Assembly: GCA_947085255.1 (NCBI GenBank)
Contig: CAMTVQ010000002.1
Location: forward strand, 310,001 to 374,000
Length of the DNA: 64,000 nt
From: CAMTVQ01 sp947085255
GTDB taxonomy: Bacteria > Bacteroidota > Bacteroidia > Sphingobacteriales > Sphingobacteriaceae
Direction of reading: 5' to 3'
Below the pieces are notes generated by a model. It searched no databases. It saw only the letters and a list, made by a program, of their open reading frames with translations, and had not been told where the DNA came from. Numbering within the stretch: position 1 is the stretch's first letter; each line of letters starts with the position of its first letter. Positions 1-9,350 of the stretch are shown one piece after another. The translations under genes were made by a program, and so were the position numbers.

Positions 1-1124
1 ACATTGCTTTAGTAGAAGTTGCTGATAAATTATTTGCTTACAACAAAATCACCTTCCCGAACGAAAGCCCCGTAAAACAACTCAGTCCTGATTATTTTAT
101 AGTAAACGTAAATAGTGTAATAGATGCCAATGTATTGGAGCATTACCTACGTACACATTTTCAGTACCGCAACATTACCACCGATTTTGAATATGCCATT
201 TACGATTGCAGCAGCGACAAAATGGTGTATGGCGACTATGTAAGTTTTTCGAAAGCACCCGATATTACCAGCCGCACCCGTAATCTTAAAAAACTCGATC
301 AGTACACCTACTATTTCGGGGTGTATTTTCCTAAAAAAAGCTCCTACCTTATTGGCGAATTGGGGGTCTGGGTGGCTTCTTCGGTAGTATTTTTTGTGGC
401 TATTATTTTTATCATTTATGCCATGTTTGTAATACTGCGTCAAAAACGCTTGGCAGATGTACAAAAGGATTTTTTGGACAACATGACCCATGAGTTTAAA
501 ACTCCCATTGCCACCATTGCCATAGCTGCTGATGTATTAATTAAGCCCAGCATTATTACCACACCCGAACGACTGGCAAAGTACTCGAGTATTATAAAAG
601 CCGAAAACAAACGTCTGCAAGAGCAAGTAGAAAAACTACTGACTTTTGCCAGCACCGAGCACCGCCAATTAGACCTCAAAAAGCAGTCTGTAGCACTGCA
701 CGATATTATCCGCAAGGTGGTAAACAGCTTTGAGCTAAAAACAGAAACCAGCATTGTATGCAACTTAGCAGCAACAAATGATGTACTTCTTGCTGATGAA
801 TTCCACATTACCAATGTACTGTACAACTTAATTGACAATGCATTAAAATACACCAAAAGAGACCCTTTGGTAACAATTAGCACCACAGATACCAATGGGC
901 TGACACTGCAAATAAGCGATAATGGTATTGGAATAGCTCCAAGCGAACAAAAAAAGATATTCAATAAATTTTATCGAGTAGCTACTGGCAATGTGCACAA
1001 CGTAAAGGGTTTTGGCATTGGATTGCCATACGTGCAACAGGTAATAAAAGCACATGGCTGGAAATTACAGATACAAAGCCAGTTAGATATGGGCAGTACT
1101 TTTACTATTTACTTTAGCAAATGA
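1..1124 (+). CDS. Sensor histidine kinase, 5' end outside window
   Basis: Inner-membrane histidine kinase that should phosphorylate the regulator encoded directly downstream. The reading frame is open from base 3 with no stop, so the true start and most of the sensing domain lie before the window. Visible in order: the end of an extracytoplasmic domain, one strongly hydrophobic membrane segment (about nt 360-435), the phosphoacceptor H-box (NMTHEFKTP, nt 480-506), and the ATPase domain with N-box (NLIDNALKY), G1 (DNGIGI), F-box (FNKFYR) and G2 (GFGIGLP). All catalytic boxes are intact. The stop overlaps the regulator start by 4 bp (ATGA), a standard translationally coupled pair. The ligand is unknown because the sensor domain is truncated. 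Confidence 0.93.
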   Translation, partial: IALVEVADKLFAYNKITFPNESPVKQLSPDYFIVNVNSVIDANVLEHYLRTHFQYRNITTDFEYAIYDCSSDKMVYGDYVSFSKAPDITSRTRNLKKLDQYTYYFGVYFPKKSSYLIGELGVWVASSVVFFVAIIFIIYAMFVILRQKRLADVQKDFLDNMTHEFKTPIATIAIAADVLIKPSIITTPERLAKYSSIIKAENKRLQEQVEKLLTFASTEHRQLDLKKQSVALHDIIRKVVNSFELKTETSIVCNLAATNDVLLADEFHITNVLYNLIDNALKYTKRDPLVTISTTDTNGLTLQISDNGIGIAPSEQKKIFNKFYRVATGNVHNVKGFGIGLPYVQQVIKAHGWKLQIQSQLDMGSTFTIYFSK

Positions 1125-1819
1125 GTAATAAAGCAAGCATATTATATGTTGAAGACGATTTGAACCTAAGCTTTGTTACCAAAGACACCTTAGAAGAACA
1201 TGGCTTTGCAGTAAAGCACTATGCAGATGGTGCATTGGCAATGGCTGCTTTTCATCAGCATCCTTTTGATGTATGTATATTGGATGTAATGCTCCCAAAA
1301 GTAGATGGCTTTTCGTTGGCCGAAATGATTCGCAAAAGCAACCCACATATTCCTATTCTATTCCTTACGGCAAAATCAATGAAGGAAGATCGCGTAAAGG
1401 GTTTTAAGCTGGGCGGAGATGATTATATAAGTAAACCATTTAGTATTGACGAGTTAATACTAAAAATAGATGTTTTTCTACGTCGTAGTAAGGTAAATGA
1501 GGCTATGGTGGTGCCAAATACTCAATTCACTATAGGCGAAGGCATATTCAATTGCACTGATTTACAACTTATTACTCCTACCGAAAAAATAAACCTAACA
1601 CTAAAAGAAGCCGAATTGCTCCGTTTTTTCTGCATAAATGCTAATAAAGTGGTAAAACGCGACGAAATACTGAATTCGCTATGGGGTAATGACGACTATT
1701 TTATTGGCCGTAGTTTAGATGTATTTATTTCGCGCTTACGCAAGTATTTAGCATATACCGACAAAGCAAAAATAACGACCCTGCATGGAGTGGGTTTTAA
1801 GTTTGAGTGGCAGAGGTAA
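1121..1819 (+). CDS. OmpR/PhoB-family response regulator
   Basis: DNA-binding transcription regulator of 232 residues, partner of the upstream kinase. The receiver domain (about residues 5-118) has the acidic pocket D12/D13, phosphoacceptor D55 (CILDVMLP), switch T83 and conserved K105. A winged-helix DNA-binding domain follows (about 130-232), ending with the usual R-x-YL...GxGFKFE pattern. The start ATG overlaps the kinase stop. The regulon is unknown; the two genes that follow on the same strand may simply be co-transcribed. Confidence 0.95.
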   Translation: MSNKASILYVEDDLNLSFVTKDTLEEHGFAVKHYADGALAMAAFHQHPFDVCILDVMLPKVDGFSLAEMIRKSNPHIPILFLTAKSMKEDRVKGFKLGGDDYISKPFSIDELILKIDVFLRRSKVNEAMVVPNTQFTIGEGIFNCTDLQLITPTEKINLTLKEAELLRFFCINANKVVKRDEILNSLWGNDDYFIGRSLDVFISRLRKYLAYTDKAKITTLHGVGFKFEWQR

Positions 1820-1830
1820 CAACCCCTATT

Positions 1831-2331
1831 ATGAATGTATTAGAAACGGAACGACTGATTCTTCGTGAATTTACAACTGACGATTCCGCATTTCTGTTGG
1901 AATTGCTAAACACCCCCACATGGTTGCAATTTATTGGTGATAGGGGCGTAAGAACACCCGAACAAGCACGTACCTACATTGAAGAAAAACTGATCCATAG
2001 CTATAAAACTGCCGGTTTTGGATTTTACCTCACCGCATTAAAAAACAACAATATTCCTATTGGCATGTGTGGCTTAGTAAAACGAGATACGCTAGAAGAT
2101 GTGGATATTGGATTTGCTTTTTTACCGCAACACGTGGGCAATGGCTATGCTTACGAAGCAGCAGCAGCTACACTTATATATGCAAAACAACAACTGGGAT
2201 TAACGCGTATTGTTGCCATTACCAATGTCGACAATAGTTCATCTATCAAATTACTTAATAAAATAGGTCTTCAGTTTGAGAAAAAAGTAACGCTTACCCC
2301 AGACGAAGAATTATTATTATTTGCAAATTAG
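1831..2331 (+). CDS. GNAT family N-acetyltransferase (RimJ/RimL type)
   Basis: Predicted acetyl-CoA-dependent N-acetyltransferase of 166 residues. The N-terminus (NVLETERLILREFTTDD) is the classic RimJ/RimL opening, followed by the acetyl-CoA-binding strand and loop (FLPQHVGNGYAYEAAAA, equivalent to the Q/R-x-x-G-x-G/A loop) and a C-terminal NxxSIKLLNKIGL helix typical of ribosomal-protein or aminoglycoside-type N-acetyltransferases. The ATG at 1831 is chosen because it gives the family N-terminus; an in-frame GTG at 1807 lies inside the regulator gene. The substrate cannot be told from sequence. Confidence 0.88.
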   Translation: MNVLETERLILREFTTDDSAFLLELLNTPTWLQFIGDRGVRTPEQARTYIEEKLIHSYKTAGFGFYLTALKNNNIPIGMCGLVKRDTLEDVDIGFAFLPQHVGNGYAYEAAAATLIYAKQQLGLTRIVAITNVDNSSSIKLLNKIGLQFEKKVTLTPDEELLLFAN

Positions 2332-2350
2332 TAGTGTAAAAAAAGACGCA

Positions 2351-2722
2351 ATGATACCAGCTAAAGCAAGCACAATTGACGAGTATATTGCTTACTTTCC
2401 GATAGAAACACAGCAGCTCATGCAACAACTTCGGGCAACCATAAAAGCAGCTGCTCCTGAAGCGGTAGAAGTCATCAGCTACGCCATGCCTGCGTTTAAA
2501 TGGCATGGCATTTTGGTTTATTTCGCAGGATACAAAAGCCACATTGGTTTTTATGCCGCACCCACGGCAAATACTGCATTTAAAAAAGAACTCTCTGCTT
2601 ATAAAGTAGGAAAAGGCTCTATTCAGTTTCCTTTGGATAAGCCCTTACCATGGGCATTGATAACTAGAATTGTGGAGTTTAGAGTACAGCAGCATGCGGA
2701 GAAAGTAGCGAAAAAGAAATAG
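2351..2722 (+). CDS. DUF1801 (YdhG-like) domain protein
   Basis: Cytosolic protein of 123 residues with the DUF1801 fold: an N-terminal helix (TIDEYIAYFPIETQQLMQQL), the EVISYAMPAF core motif, then WHGILVYFAGYKSHIGFY and a C-terminal lysine-rich tail. Relatives include the Bacillus frataxin-like protein Fra/YdhG, which has been linked to iron delivery, but many DUF1801 proteins have no assigned role, so no function is claimed. The ATG at 2351 is preferred over an in-frame TTG at 2321 that overlaps the upstream gene. It is convergent with nuoN; no clear terminator hairpin is seen in the 28-bp gap. Confidence 0.85.
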   Translation: MIPAKASTIDEYIAYFPIETQQLMQQLRATIKAAAPEAVEVISYAMPAFKWHGILVYFAGYKSHIGFYAAPTANTAFKKELSAYKVGKGSIQFPLDKPLPWALITRIVEFRVQQHAEKVAKKK

Positions 2723-2750
2723 AAAAATTGAGGTGAATTACCCTAGCTTA

Positions 2751-4283
2751 CTAATACAAAATCATAGCTGATTTTACATTTACAATGCCCGAAATAAACG
2801 CAATGAGCGTGGACGGGAGTAAACCTAACAGCACAATAATCAGCACGAGCAAGATTAAAACGCCCTTTTCCCACAACTGTACAGTAGCCACTTGCTCCAA
2901 TGTACTTGCTTGCTTTTTCAAGAACAAAAACACCACTATTTTAAAGTAATAGAACAAGGAAATTACCGTATTAACAGCTCCTAATATAAGTGCTGCCAAC
3001 AAAATAGGATTGGCATTTATTGCATAGGCATCCAAAACGGTAGAAAACACCAAAAACTTAGCTACAAAACCCGCTGTTACAGGCAATCCGATTAAAGAAA
3101 CCAAGCAAATTACCAACATTACCGCTACCAAAGGTGCTTTTGCTCCGAGTCCTGAATAATCTTGTATGGTGGTGGCTTTGTACTGTTTTTCGAGCAGTAA
3201 AACAGCAAAGAAAGCACCTGCATTCATTACTACATATACCAATAGGTAAAAAAGTAAGGCAATGTGTCCCGATATGGAAAAGGCAACCACAGCCAATAAC
3301 ATAAAACCCGTATGCGCGATAGACGACCACGCTAATAGTCGTTTTACATTATGCTGACCGATAGCTGATAGATTACCAATGCTGAGCGTAAGAATAGCTA
3401 AAACGGCGAGTACATTTTGCCAAGGGAAGTGAGGCCAAATAAGCGGCCCATTGCTCAACTGAAAACTAAAGATGCCCAAAAACGAAGTAAGCAATGCAAA
3501 AGCAGCTATTTTAGGTACCGACGACACGAGCACCACCACACTAATAGGACTCGATTGGTACACATCTGGTGTCCAGAAATGAAACGGCACCACAGATAAT
3601 TTAAACGCAATGCCACCCAAAATAAATACCAAGGCAATAGCCACCAAACCAAGCGGTGCTTTGGATAAATTTGCTAAAAAGTTGGAATCTATTAATAGCA
3701 AGGTGCCTGTTAGCCCATACACCAACGAGATGCCGTATAGCAATACCGCCGATGCTACTGCGCCAAAAAGCACATACTTAATAGCCCCTTCGGTAGCCTT
3801 TTTATCTGCTGATTTGTATGCTACCAGCAAGTAAGCTGCCAACGAAACCATTTCTACAGCCACATAAATACTCAGCAAATTAGTAGCTAAGCACATAAAC
3901 TGGCAGCCAATGGTAAGCCCAAGAACTAATGTGCAATACTCTCCAATTCCTTTTGCCGTGTTTAGTAATGATTTTTCTGAAAGCAGCACCACAAGTGCTA
4001 CTAATGCGGCGGCTATACTCAGCAACTTATATACTACTGCAACAGCAGTAAACTGTAACATGCCATTGAAAAGCAATTTATCGGTTACGCCCAATTGTGC
4101 CACATTGGCTAATAACGCTATTGCCAAGCCAAAAAAAGTAACAAACAGCGTAATTTCTTTCTTCTTCCAAAACAAGTCGGCTACTATCGTTTCCAAAAAA
4201 GTAATTACCAAAATAATTTCGGGCAATAGGTAGTTCAGGCTATCGCTATTTTGCTGAAGAATGGTTGATAACGTGTTTTCCAA
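2751..4283 (-). CDS. nuoN: NADH-quinone oxidoreductase subunit N
   Basis: Antiporter-like, proton-pumping membrane subunit of respiratory complex I, 510 residues, last gene of the nuoH-N run. It is almost entirely hydrophobic (about 14 membrane helices). Key charged residues of the family are visible: the glutamate of helix 5 (YVAVEMVSLAAYLL), the lysine of broken helix 7 (GIAFKLSVVPFHFWTPDVYQ) and a later lysine (SSVPKIAAFALL). It begins 6 bp after nuoM stops, so the two are surely co-transcribed. Length is normal for Bacteroidota NuoN. Confidence 0.97.
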   Translation of the reverse strand: MENTLSTILQQNSDSLNYLLPEIILVITFLETIVADLFWKKKEITLFVTFFGLAIALLANVAQLGVTDKLLFNGMLQFTAVAVVYKLLSIAAALVALVVLLSEKSLLNTAKGIGEYCTLVLGLTIGCQFMCLATNLLSIYVAVEMVSLAAYLLVAYKSADKKATEGAIKYVLFGAVASAVLLYGISLVYGLTGTLLLIDSNFLANLSKAPLGLVAIALVFILGGIAFKLSVVPFHFWTPDVYQSSPISVVVLVSSVPKIAAFALLTSFLGIFSFQLSNGPLIWPHFPWQNVLAVLAILTLSIGNLSAIGQHNVKRLLAWSSIAHTGFMLLAVVAFSISGHIALLFYLLVYVVMNAGAFFAVLLLEKQYKATTIQDYSGLGAKAPLVAVMLVICLVSLIGLPVTAGFVAKFLVFSTVLDAYAINANPILLAALILGAVNTVISLFYYFKIVVFLFLKKQASTLEQVATVQLWEKGVLILLVLIIVLLGLLPSTLIAFISGIVNVKSAMILY

Positions 4284-4289
4284 GGTGAG

Positions 4290-5918
4290 TTATAATGCGA
4301 ATAACTGAACTAACTGCATTTTACCTATTTGCAATACGTGCTGTAACAATGCATTAGCTGCACTATTACTTACGTCGAATACTAATGATGGAAAAATACC
4401 GATGGCAATGGTGATGAGACTTAAGCCCAACAAAACGATATATTCTTGTCGCGAAACATCTTTTAACTTTACTCTCCACTCATCTCCGCCGTGTAAGTGT
4501 AATTTACCAAAAAACATGCGCTGTAATGTCCATAAGAAATAAGCTGCCCCTAATAAAATACCTACCGAGCCAATCACAGCCATCCATCGTGGAATCATGC
4601 CATTAACTGATTCCGAGGTAAAAGCACCTATCAATACAAACAACTCTGCAATAAACGCAGAAAAAACAGGCAAGCCTAAAGAAGCAAAGAAGGTAATGAG
4701 CACAAATGCGGTATATTTTGGCATAATGGTAGCCAAGCCTGAAAAATGTGCGATGGTACGATTTTGTACCCTACTGTATACTACGCCTACCAAAAAGAAG
4801 AGCGTTGCCGAAAGAAATCCATGACTCACCAATTGCATTACGGCACCATTTACACCTTCGGGGGTGAGGGATGAAAAACCTAACAACACAAAGCCCATGT
4901 GCGAAATGGAAGAAAATGCAACCATTCGTTTTAAATCTGTTGATGCCAATGCATTTAATGCCCCATATATGATAGAAATGACTCCTAATAAGCCTATCCA
5001 AAAACTGAACGCGATAGCTCCATCTGGAAATATGCCAAAGCAAATACGCAAAATACCATACGCTCCTATTTTAAGCACCAATGCGGCTAACACAATCGAA
5101 ACTGGAGTAGGTGCTTCTACGTGTGCATCGGGCAGCCAAGTATGCAAAGGCACCATTGGTATTTTTATGGCGAATGCTATAAACACAATGATAAATGCAA
5201 TTAATCGGGTAGGGTAGCCGAATAAGAGACTACCCGCTTCGGCAGTAAATAGTGCCCCTTGTTGGTAATTAGCAGGGTTCATCATGTGCAATAGGTTGAA
5301 GGTATGTGCACCCGTAACCGGATCGGTTACCGAGAAATACAAACCCACCATTACCAACAGCATAAATACCGAACCGAATAGCGTGTACAAAAAGAACTTA
5401 ATAGCTGCGTATTCTCTACGCTCTCCACCCCACATACCTATTAAGAAGTACAGCGGAAGGAGCATCAGCTCATAAAAAAGATAAAACAAAAAGAAATCTA
5501 AGGCACAAAACGTGCCCATAATAGCCATATTGGCCAACAGCAATAAACTATAAAAGCCTTTGTGATTTTGCTTAATCTCGGCACTTGCAACAAGTGCAAT
5601 AAGCATTACCACTGCCGAAAGCAACAATAAAGGAGCGGAAAGTCCATCTAAGGCTACAAAATAGTCGATATCCAACGTGCCTAACTGACCTAATTGTAGA
5701 TTTATCCAGTCTGCTTTTTCTACAAACTGATACGATTGCTGATTGTATACTTCTTGATAACTCGAAAAATTTCCGGTAAAATAAATGTAGCCGCACAATG
5801 CTATTTGCACCACCGTTACAGCTATAGCTATAGCTTTGTACACAGGTGCTTTGTTTGCTGGCACAGCTAGTATGAGCAAACTTGCTAATAAAGGAAGGAA
5901 TATAATTACGGACAGCAT
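4290..5918 (-). CDS. nuoM: NADH-quinone oxidoreductase subunit M
   Basis: Second antiporter-like proton-pumping subunit of complex I, 542 residues. It has the conserved helix 5 glutamate (LFYELMLLPLYFLIGMWGG), the K-containing motif before the broken helix (FAIKIPMVPLHTWLPDAHVE), and the APTPVSIVLAALVLKIGAYG stretch typical of NuoM. The start MLSVIIFLPLLASL is the usual family opening. There is a 59-bp gap after nuoL, the largest inside this cluster; no promoter or terminator is evident there. Confidence 0.97.
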   Translation of the reverse strand: MLSVIIFLPLLASLLILAVPANKAPVYKAIAIAVTVVQIALCGYIYFTGNFSSYQEVYNQQSYQFVEKADWINLQLGQLGTLDIDYFVALDGLSAPLLLLSAVVMLIALVASAEIKQNHKGFYSLLLLANMAIMGTFCALDFFLFYLFYELMLLPLYFLIGMWGGERREYAAIKFFLYTLFGSVFMLLVMVGLYFSVTDPVTGAHTFNLLHMMNPANYQQGALFTAEAGSLLFGYPTRLIAFIIVFIAFAIKIPMVPLHTWLPDAHVEAPTPVSIVLAALVLKIGAYGILRICFGIFPDGAIAFSFWIGLLGVISIIYGALNALASTDLKRMVAFSSISHMGFVLLGFSSLTPEGVNGAVMQLVSHGFLSATLFFLVGVVYSRVQNRTIAHFSGLATIMPKYTAFVLITFFASLGLPVFSAFIAELFVLIGAFTSESVNGMIPRWMAVIGSVGILLGAAYFLWTLQRMFFGKLHLHGGDEWRVKLKDVSRQEYIVLLGLSLITIAIGIFPSLVFDVSNSAANALLQHVLQIGKMQLVQLFAL

Positions 5919-5977
5919 TGTTACGAATTATTGGTAAAAATACACAAGCAAATGAGTTTATACGCTAAATACAAAAA

Positions 5978-7954
5978 CTATACAATAAGCCACAGCAATA
6001 CCAGCACCAAACCAGCAATACTCCCTGCAATATAGGTTTGTAGTTGACCAGTTTGTACTTGCTGAAATCTATTCCCAACCCTGCTTGTAAAACTTGCTAT
6101 GCCATTGATGGCGGCATCTATAATATATTGTTCTGCTAAACGCGCTGCATTAGCTACTATTCGCGTTAGTTTGGCTGTGCCATTTACCACGCTATCTATT
6201 ACCCGAATATCAATTACCGTAACAATCATAGAAAGCCAATTCAGTGGCTTTACAATGATTTTGGCATAAAAAGAATCAATAAACCAAGCATTCAACAAAA
6301 AGGTATGGATAGTAGGAGTGGCAATTACATCAAACTGTTTTTTATGGTAAATACAGTAATAGGAAACACCTATTCCGAGTAGTGCAAGCAGTATACTTAG
6401 TAACGAAACCCAAAGCATGGGCATTGCACCATTACCACCAATAAATGTAAACAGCCAAGAATTAGCAACATGCATAGGATTGGCACTAAACAAAAAGAAG
6501 AAACAACAAATAGCTAAAAAAATGAGGGGGTAAGTAGCTGTTTTTGCAGGCATAGTCTTAACTTTTGAAGCCACAAACCGTTTTTCGCCAAAAAATATTA
6601 ACACAGCATGGCGGGTAATGTATATAGCCGTTAACAATACAGTAGCAAACTGCGCAATAGGAATAAGTAGCCACCAGCCACCACGTTGTGTAGCGGTATG
6701 CAAAGCCGCATCGAGCAGTGCATCTTTAGATAAAAACCCCGAAAAGAAAGGCAAGCCTACCAATGCTGCTGCACCCACCATATAGGCGTAAAACACAATG
6801 GGTAAATCCTTTTTTAAGCCGCCCATTAAACGCATATCTTGATAATCGGCGGTAATTTTTTGTTCTTTAAAGTAGTATTTCAGTTGGTGCATTACTACGC
6901 CAGCCACCAAAAACAACAATGCCTTAAAAAAAGCATGGGTACTGAGGTGAAACATTGCCGCAGCAACTGCACCCGAACCTATACCCGCCACCATAAGCCC
7001 TAATTGCGAAATAGTGGAATACGCCAGCACCTTCTTAATATCGTATTGCGCCATGGCAATGGTAGCCGCAACGAGTGCCGTAACAGTACCCGTAATGGTA
7101 ATAATTTGCAGCGTTGGTTCATCAAATAATGGAAATAGGCGTGCAAGCAAGTACACTCCCGCAGCCACCATTGTAGCGGCGTGAATAAGTGCCGATACAG
7201 GCGTAGGACCTTCCATGGCATCTGGCAACCACACGAACAATGGAAATTGTGCAGACTTAGCTACAGCGCCCATAAACAGACAAATACCCGCTGCCTGACC
7301 CCATGGAGCAGAAAAATCAAACGTTTGCAGGATAGTGCTTATGGTAAACGTATGGCATTGGTTGTAGAGAATAAGTATGCCGATAAGAAAGCCTATATCA
7401 CCAATACGATTCACAATAAAGGCTTTTTTTGCAGCGGTAGAAGCGGCTTCCTTAGTGTACCAAAACCCGATGAGCAAGTAGGAAAGAAATCCTACCAATT
7501 CCCAAAAAATATAAAGCAACAGTAAGTTATCACTCAACACCAAGCCCATCATGGCAAACGTAAACAAGCTGAGATACAGCCAGTACTTTTTATAATCAGC
7601 GTCCTGCTGCATGTAGGTAATGGAAAAAACCTGTACCACAAAACTAATTACCGTAATGAGGACGAGCATTAATGCTGCATAGTGGTCGATAACGAAGCCT
7701 AGAGGAATATTAATTGTTCCTACATGAATAGCGGGCAAAGCCAGTACCAAACCGGCATCTGCGCAAAAAAACACTATTATAAGCGCAAATAGACCTGCTA
7801 CTGCCGTGCAAGCAATAGACAACCAATCTCCTTTACGAGGTAAATAATTACCAAAAAGTAAGAGTATAAAAAAAGAAAACAAAGGCAATAACAATGCAGC
7901 TACCGACATGCTGGCATAGGAACAGATACTGTTTAAATACATTTCTTGCATCAC
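5978..7954 (-). CDS. nuoL: NADH-quinone oxidoreductase subunit L
   Basis: Distal antiporter-like subunit of complex I, 658 residues. The pump domain carries the helix 5 glutamate (FWELVGFLSYLLIGFWY), the helix 7 lysine (VAKSAQFPLFVWLPDAMEG) and the TPVSALIHAATMVAAGVYLL signature. The C-terminal third contains the long amphipathic lateral helix region, ending in a final anchor helix (IAGLVLVLLWLIV). The start ATG is 7 bp after the nuoK stop; a second in-frame ATG is the next codon. Family key residues appear intact, in contrast to NuoK. Confidence 0.97.
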   Translation of the reverse strand: MMQEMYLNSICSYASMSVAALLLPLFSFFILLLFGNYLPRKGDWLSIACTAVAGLFALIIVFFCADAGLVLALPAIHVGTINIPLGFVIDHYAALMLVLITVISFVVQVFSITYMQQDADYKKYWLYLSLFTFAMMGLVLSDNLLLLYIFWELVGFLSYLLIGFWYTKEAASTAAKKAFIVNRIGDIGFLIGILILYNQCHTFTISTILQTFDFSAPWGQAAGICLFMGAVAKSAQFPLFVWLPDAMEGPTPVSALIHAATMVAAGVYLLARLFPLFDEPTLQIITITGTVTALVAATIAMAQYDIKKVLAYSTISQLGLMVAGIGSGAVAAAMFHLSTHAFFKALLFLVAGVVMHQLKYYFKEQKITADYQDMRLMGGLKKDLPIVFYAYMVGAAALVGLPFFSGFLSKDALLDAALHTATQRGGWWLLIPIAQFATVLLTAIYITRHAVLIFFGEKRFVASKVKTMPAKTATYPLIFLAICCFFFLFSANPMHVANSWLFTFIGGNGAMPMLWVSLLSILLALLGIGVSYYCIYHKKQFDVIATPTIHTFLLNAWFIDSFYAKIIVKPLNWLSMIVTVIDIRVIDSVVNGTAKLTRIVANAARLAEQYIIDAAINGIASFTSRVGNRFQQVQTGQLQTYIAGSIAGLVLVLLWLIV

Positions 7955-7961
7955 TATCCTA

Positions 7962-8267
7962 CTACTGTTTCAATTCATCCATTTGTGTTGGGTCGATTGT
8001 ATTGTGTTGCCCGTACACCTTTAAAATGATTACCAAAGCCACCGCCGCTGCTGCTGCTGCCAGCACAATAGCAAATAGCGCCATCATTTGCCCTTCATTT
8101 GCGGCATCTTCCCCTTGCCCAAAGGCAATCAGGTTAATTATTCCGGCGTTGAGCATCAGCTCTACCCCAATAAGTATGCGTATCATGTTTTTTTGGGTAA
8201 GTACCGCATACAAACCCAAGCAAAATAAGGCAATAGAAATAATTAAAAAGTGATGGATAGGTATCAT
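7962..8267 (-). CDS. nuoK: NADH-quinone oxidoreductase subunit K (variant, E72 position is Ala)
   Basis: Small membrane subunit of complex I, 101 residues, three predicted helices. The first conserved channel glutamate is present (E36 in LIGVELMLNAG). The second, E72 in Escherichia coli within the third helix (AAAEASIGLA), is replaced: the aligned stretch here reads LAAAAAAVALVIIL, with alanine at residue 73. The neighbouring conserved glycine is also alanine. The C-terminus (NTIDPTQMDELK) matches the family. nuoJ overlaps its start by 4 bp. Identity as NuoK is secure from order, length and the E36 motif; the functional effect of the change is inferred. Confidence 0.95.
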   Translation of the reverse strand: MIPIHHFLIISIALFCLGLYAVLTQKNMIRILIGVELMLNAGIINLIAFGQGEDAANEGQMMALFAIVLAAAAAAVALVIILKVYGQHNTIDPTQMDELKQ

Positions 8268-8770
8268 TCGGCAGAGGTTCCTTTCCGTGCAATATATACA
8301 GTACCGATAAGCACCATTAAAAGCAATACTGCCAATAGTTCGAAAGGCAACAAATAGACCGATACCGTATTTACGCCAATATTATTGATAGTATTTACAG
8401 TAGTAGGCGCACCTACATTAAATGCATATCCCATTACTTGCCAAATCAAAAAAACAGCTAATGCTACTGTGCTTAGTAGGGCTAGTATTTTGGGCAAAGA
8501 GAATACCCTATGTACTGCTTTGTCTACTTGTGCCAATACTGCTTTATCCGATAACATTACCCCAAACAGAAGCACTACCAACACGCCCCCTACATACACT
8601 ACAATTTGCGCCACGGCTATAAAATCGGCTTGGGCAAATACATATAAACCTGCTACACCACACAAACAACCAAACAATGCGAATACCGAACGCACCAAAT
8701 TAGGAGCAGTAACTGCGTATACAGCCAGCAGTAAGGTAAAAAACGCAAAGAAGTAGAACATCACTATCAT
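8264..8770 (-). CDS. nuoJ: NADH-quinone oxidoreductase subunit J
   Basis: Membrane subunit of complex I, 168 residues, five predicted helices. The family signature is clear: SVFALFGCLCGVAGLYVFAQADFIAVAQ, followed by the pi-bulge helix region IVVYVGGVLVVLLFGVMLS. NuoJ, with NuoA and NuoK, forms the half-channel closest to NuoH. It overlaps nuoI by 4 bp and nuoK by 4 bp, so translation of the three is coupled. Confidence 0.96.
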   Translation of the reverse strand: MIVMFYFFAFFTLLLAVYAVTAPNLVRSVFALFGCLCGVAGLYVFAQADFIAVAQIVVYVGGVLVVLLFGVMLSDKAVLAQVDKAVHRVFSLPKILALLSTVALAVFLIWQVMGYAFNVGAPTTVNTINNIGVNTVSVYLLPFELLAVLLLMVLIGTVYIARKGTSAE

Positions 8771-9342
8771 GGTGTATTTCCTTTAAGTGCTTCGGCTTTT
8801 GCGGCGGCTTTTTCTGCTTGCAGCTTTTCCCACAGTTGGCGTTTATTTTCGGCATCAGCCGCACTCATTTCGGCAAAACTATAGTTTAAATTGCTAATAT
8901 CGGCTACGCTTTTGTCGTAGGTATCCGTCATAATAATACACTCTGTTGGGCATACAGTAGTACACAAACCGCAGTACATACACTTTGCCATATCAATATC
9001 AAACTTGGCAGCATAAATACGGCGCGGAGTACCATCGGAGGTACGCCCGAACTCTTCGGTAGCACGTATAGCATCTATTTCAATGCAATCTACAGGGCAT
9101 ATTTTTGCGCACAAATCACACACAATACAATCGTCGATAGCCACATCCAACTGATAACGCCCTACTTCGGGCACAGCTAATTGCTGATGGGGATATTGTA
9201 TTGTAACGGTTCCTTTGGTTTGCTCAAAATAATTTGCATTGGCAATGTCAAAAGACTTACGTCTTTTTGCCCCATTACGCAGATGCTTAAATGTAAGCAG
9301 CATGCCCTTGAGTAACCTAAAATATATTTTTAACTGTTTCAA
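8767..9342 (-). CDS. nuoI: NADH-quinone oxidoreductase subunit I (two 4Fe-4S)
   Basis: Peripheral-arm ferredoxin-like subunit of complex I that passes electrons toward the quinone site. It has two complete 4Fe-4S motifs, CIVCDLCAKICP and CMYCGLCTTVCP, the hallmark of NuoI. The start is uncertain. A TTG at 9342 lies 9 bp after the nuoH stop and gives 191 residues including the N-terminal membrane-surface helix (YFRLLKGMLLTFKHL); the first ATG, at 9303, would cut that helix and give 178 residues. TTG is preferred on family alignment. The frame stays open further upstream inside nuoH, but that part does not resemble NuoI. Confidence 0.93.
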   Translation of the reverse strand: MKQLKIYFRLLKGMLLTFKHLRNGAKRRKSFDIANANYFEQTKGTVTIQYPHQQLAVPEVGRYQLDVAIDDCIVCDLCAKICPVDCIEIDAIRATEEFGRTSDGTPRRIYAAKFDIDMAKCMYCGLCTTVCPTECIIMTDTYDKSVADISNLNYSFAEMSAADAENKRQLWEKLQAEKAAAKAEALKGNTP

Positions 9343-9350
9343 CTTATAGT

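Noticed and set aside
7894..8253. Plus-strand open frame opposite nuoL/nuoK
   Set aside because: It mirrors low-complexity Ala-rich coding on the other strand and has no family resemblance; similarly for the many other frames opposite nuo, bamA, ccm and adhesin genes.
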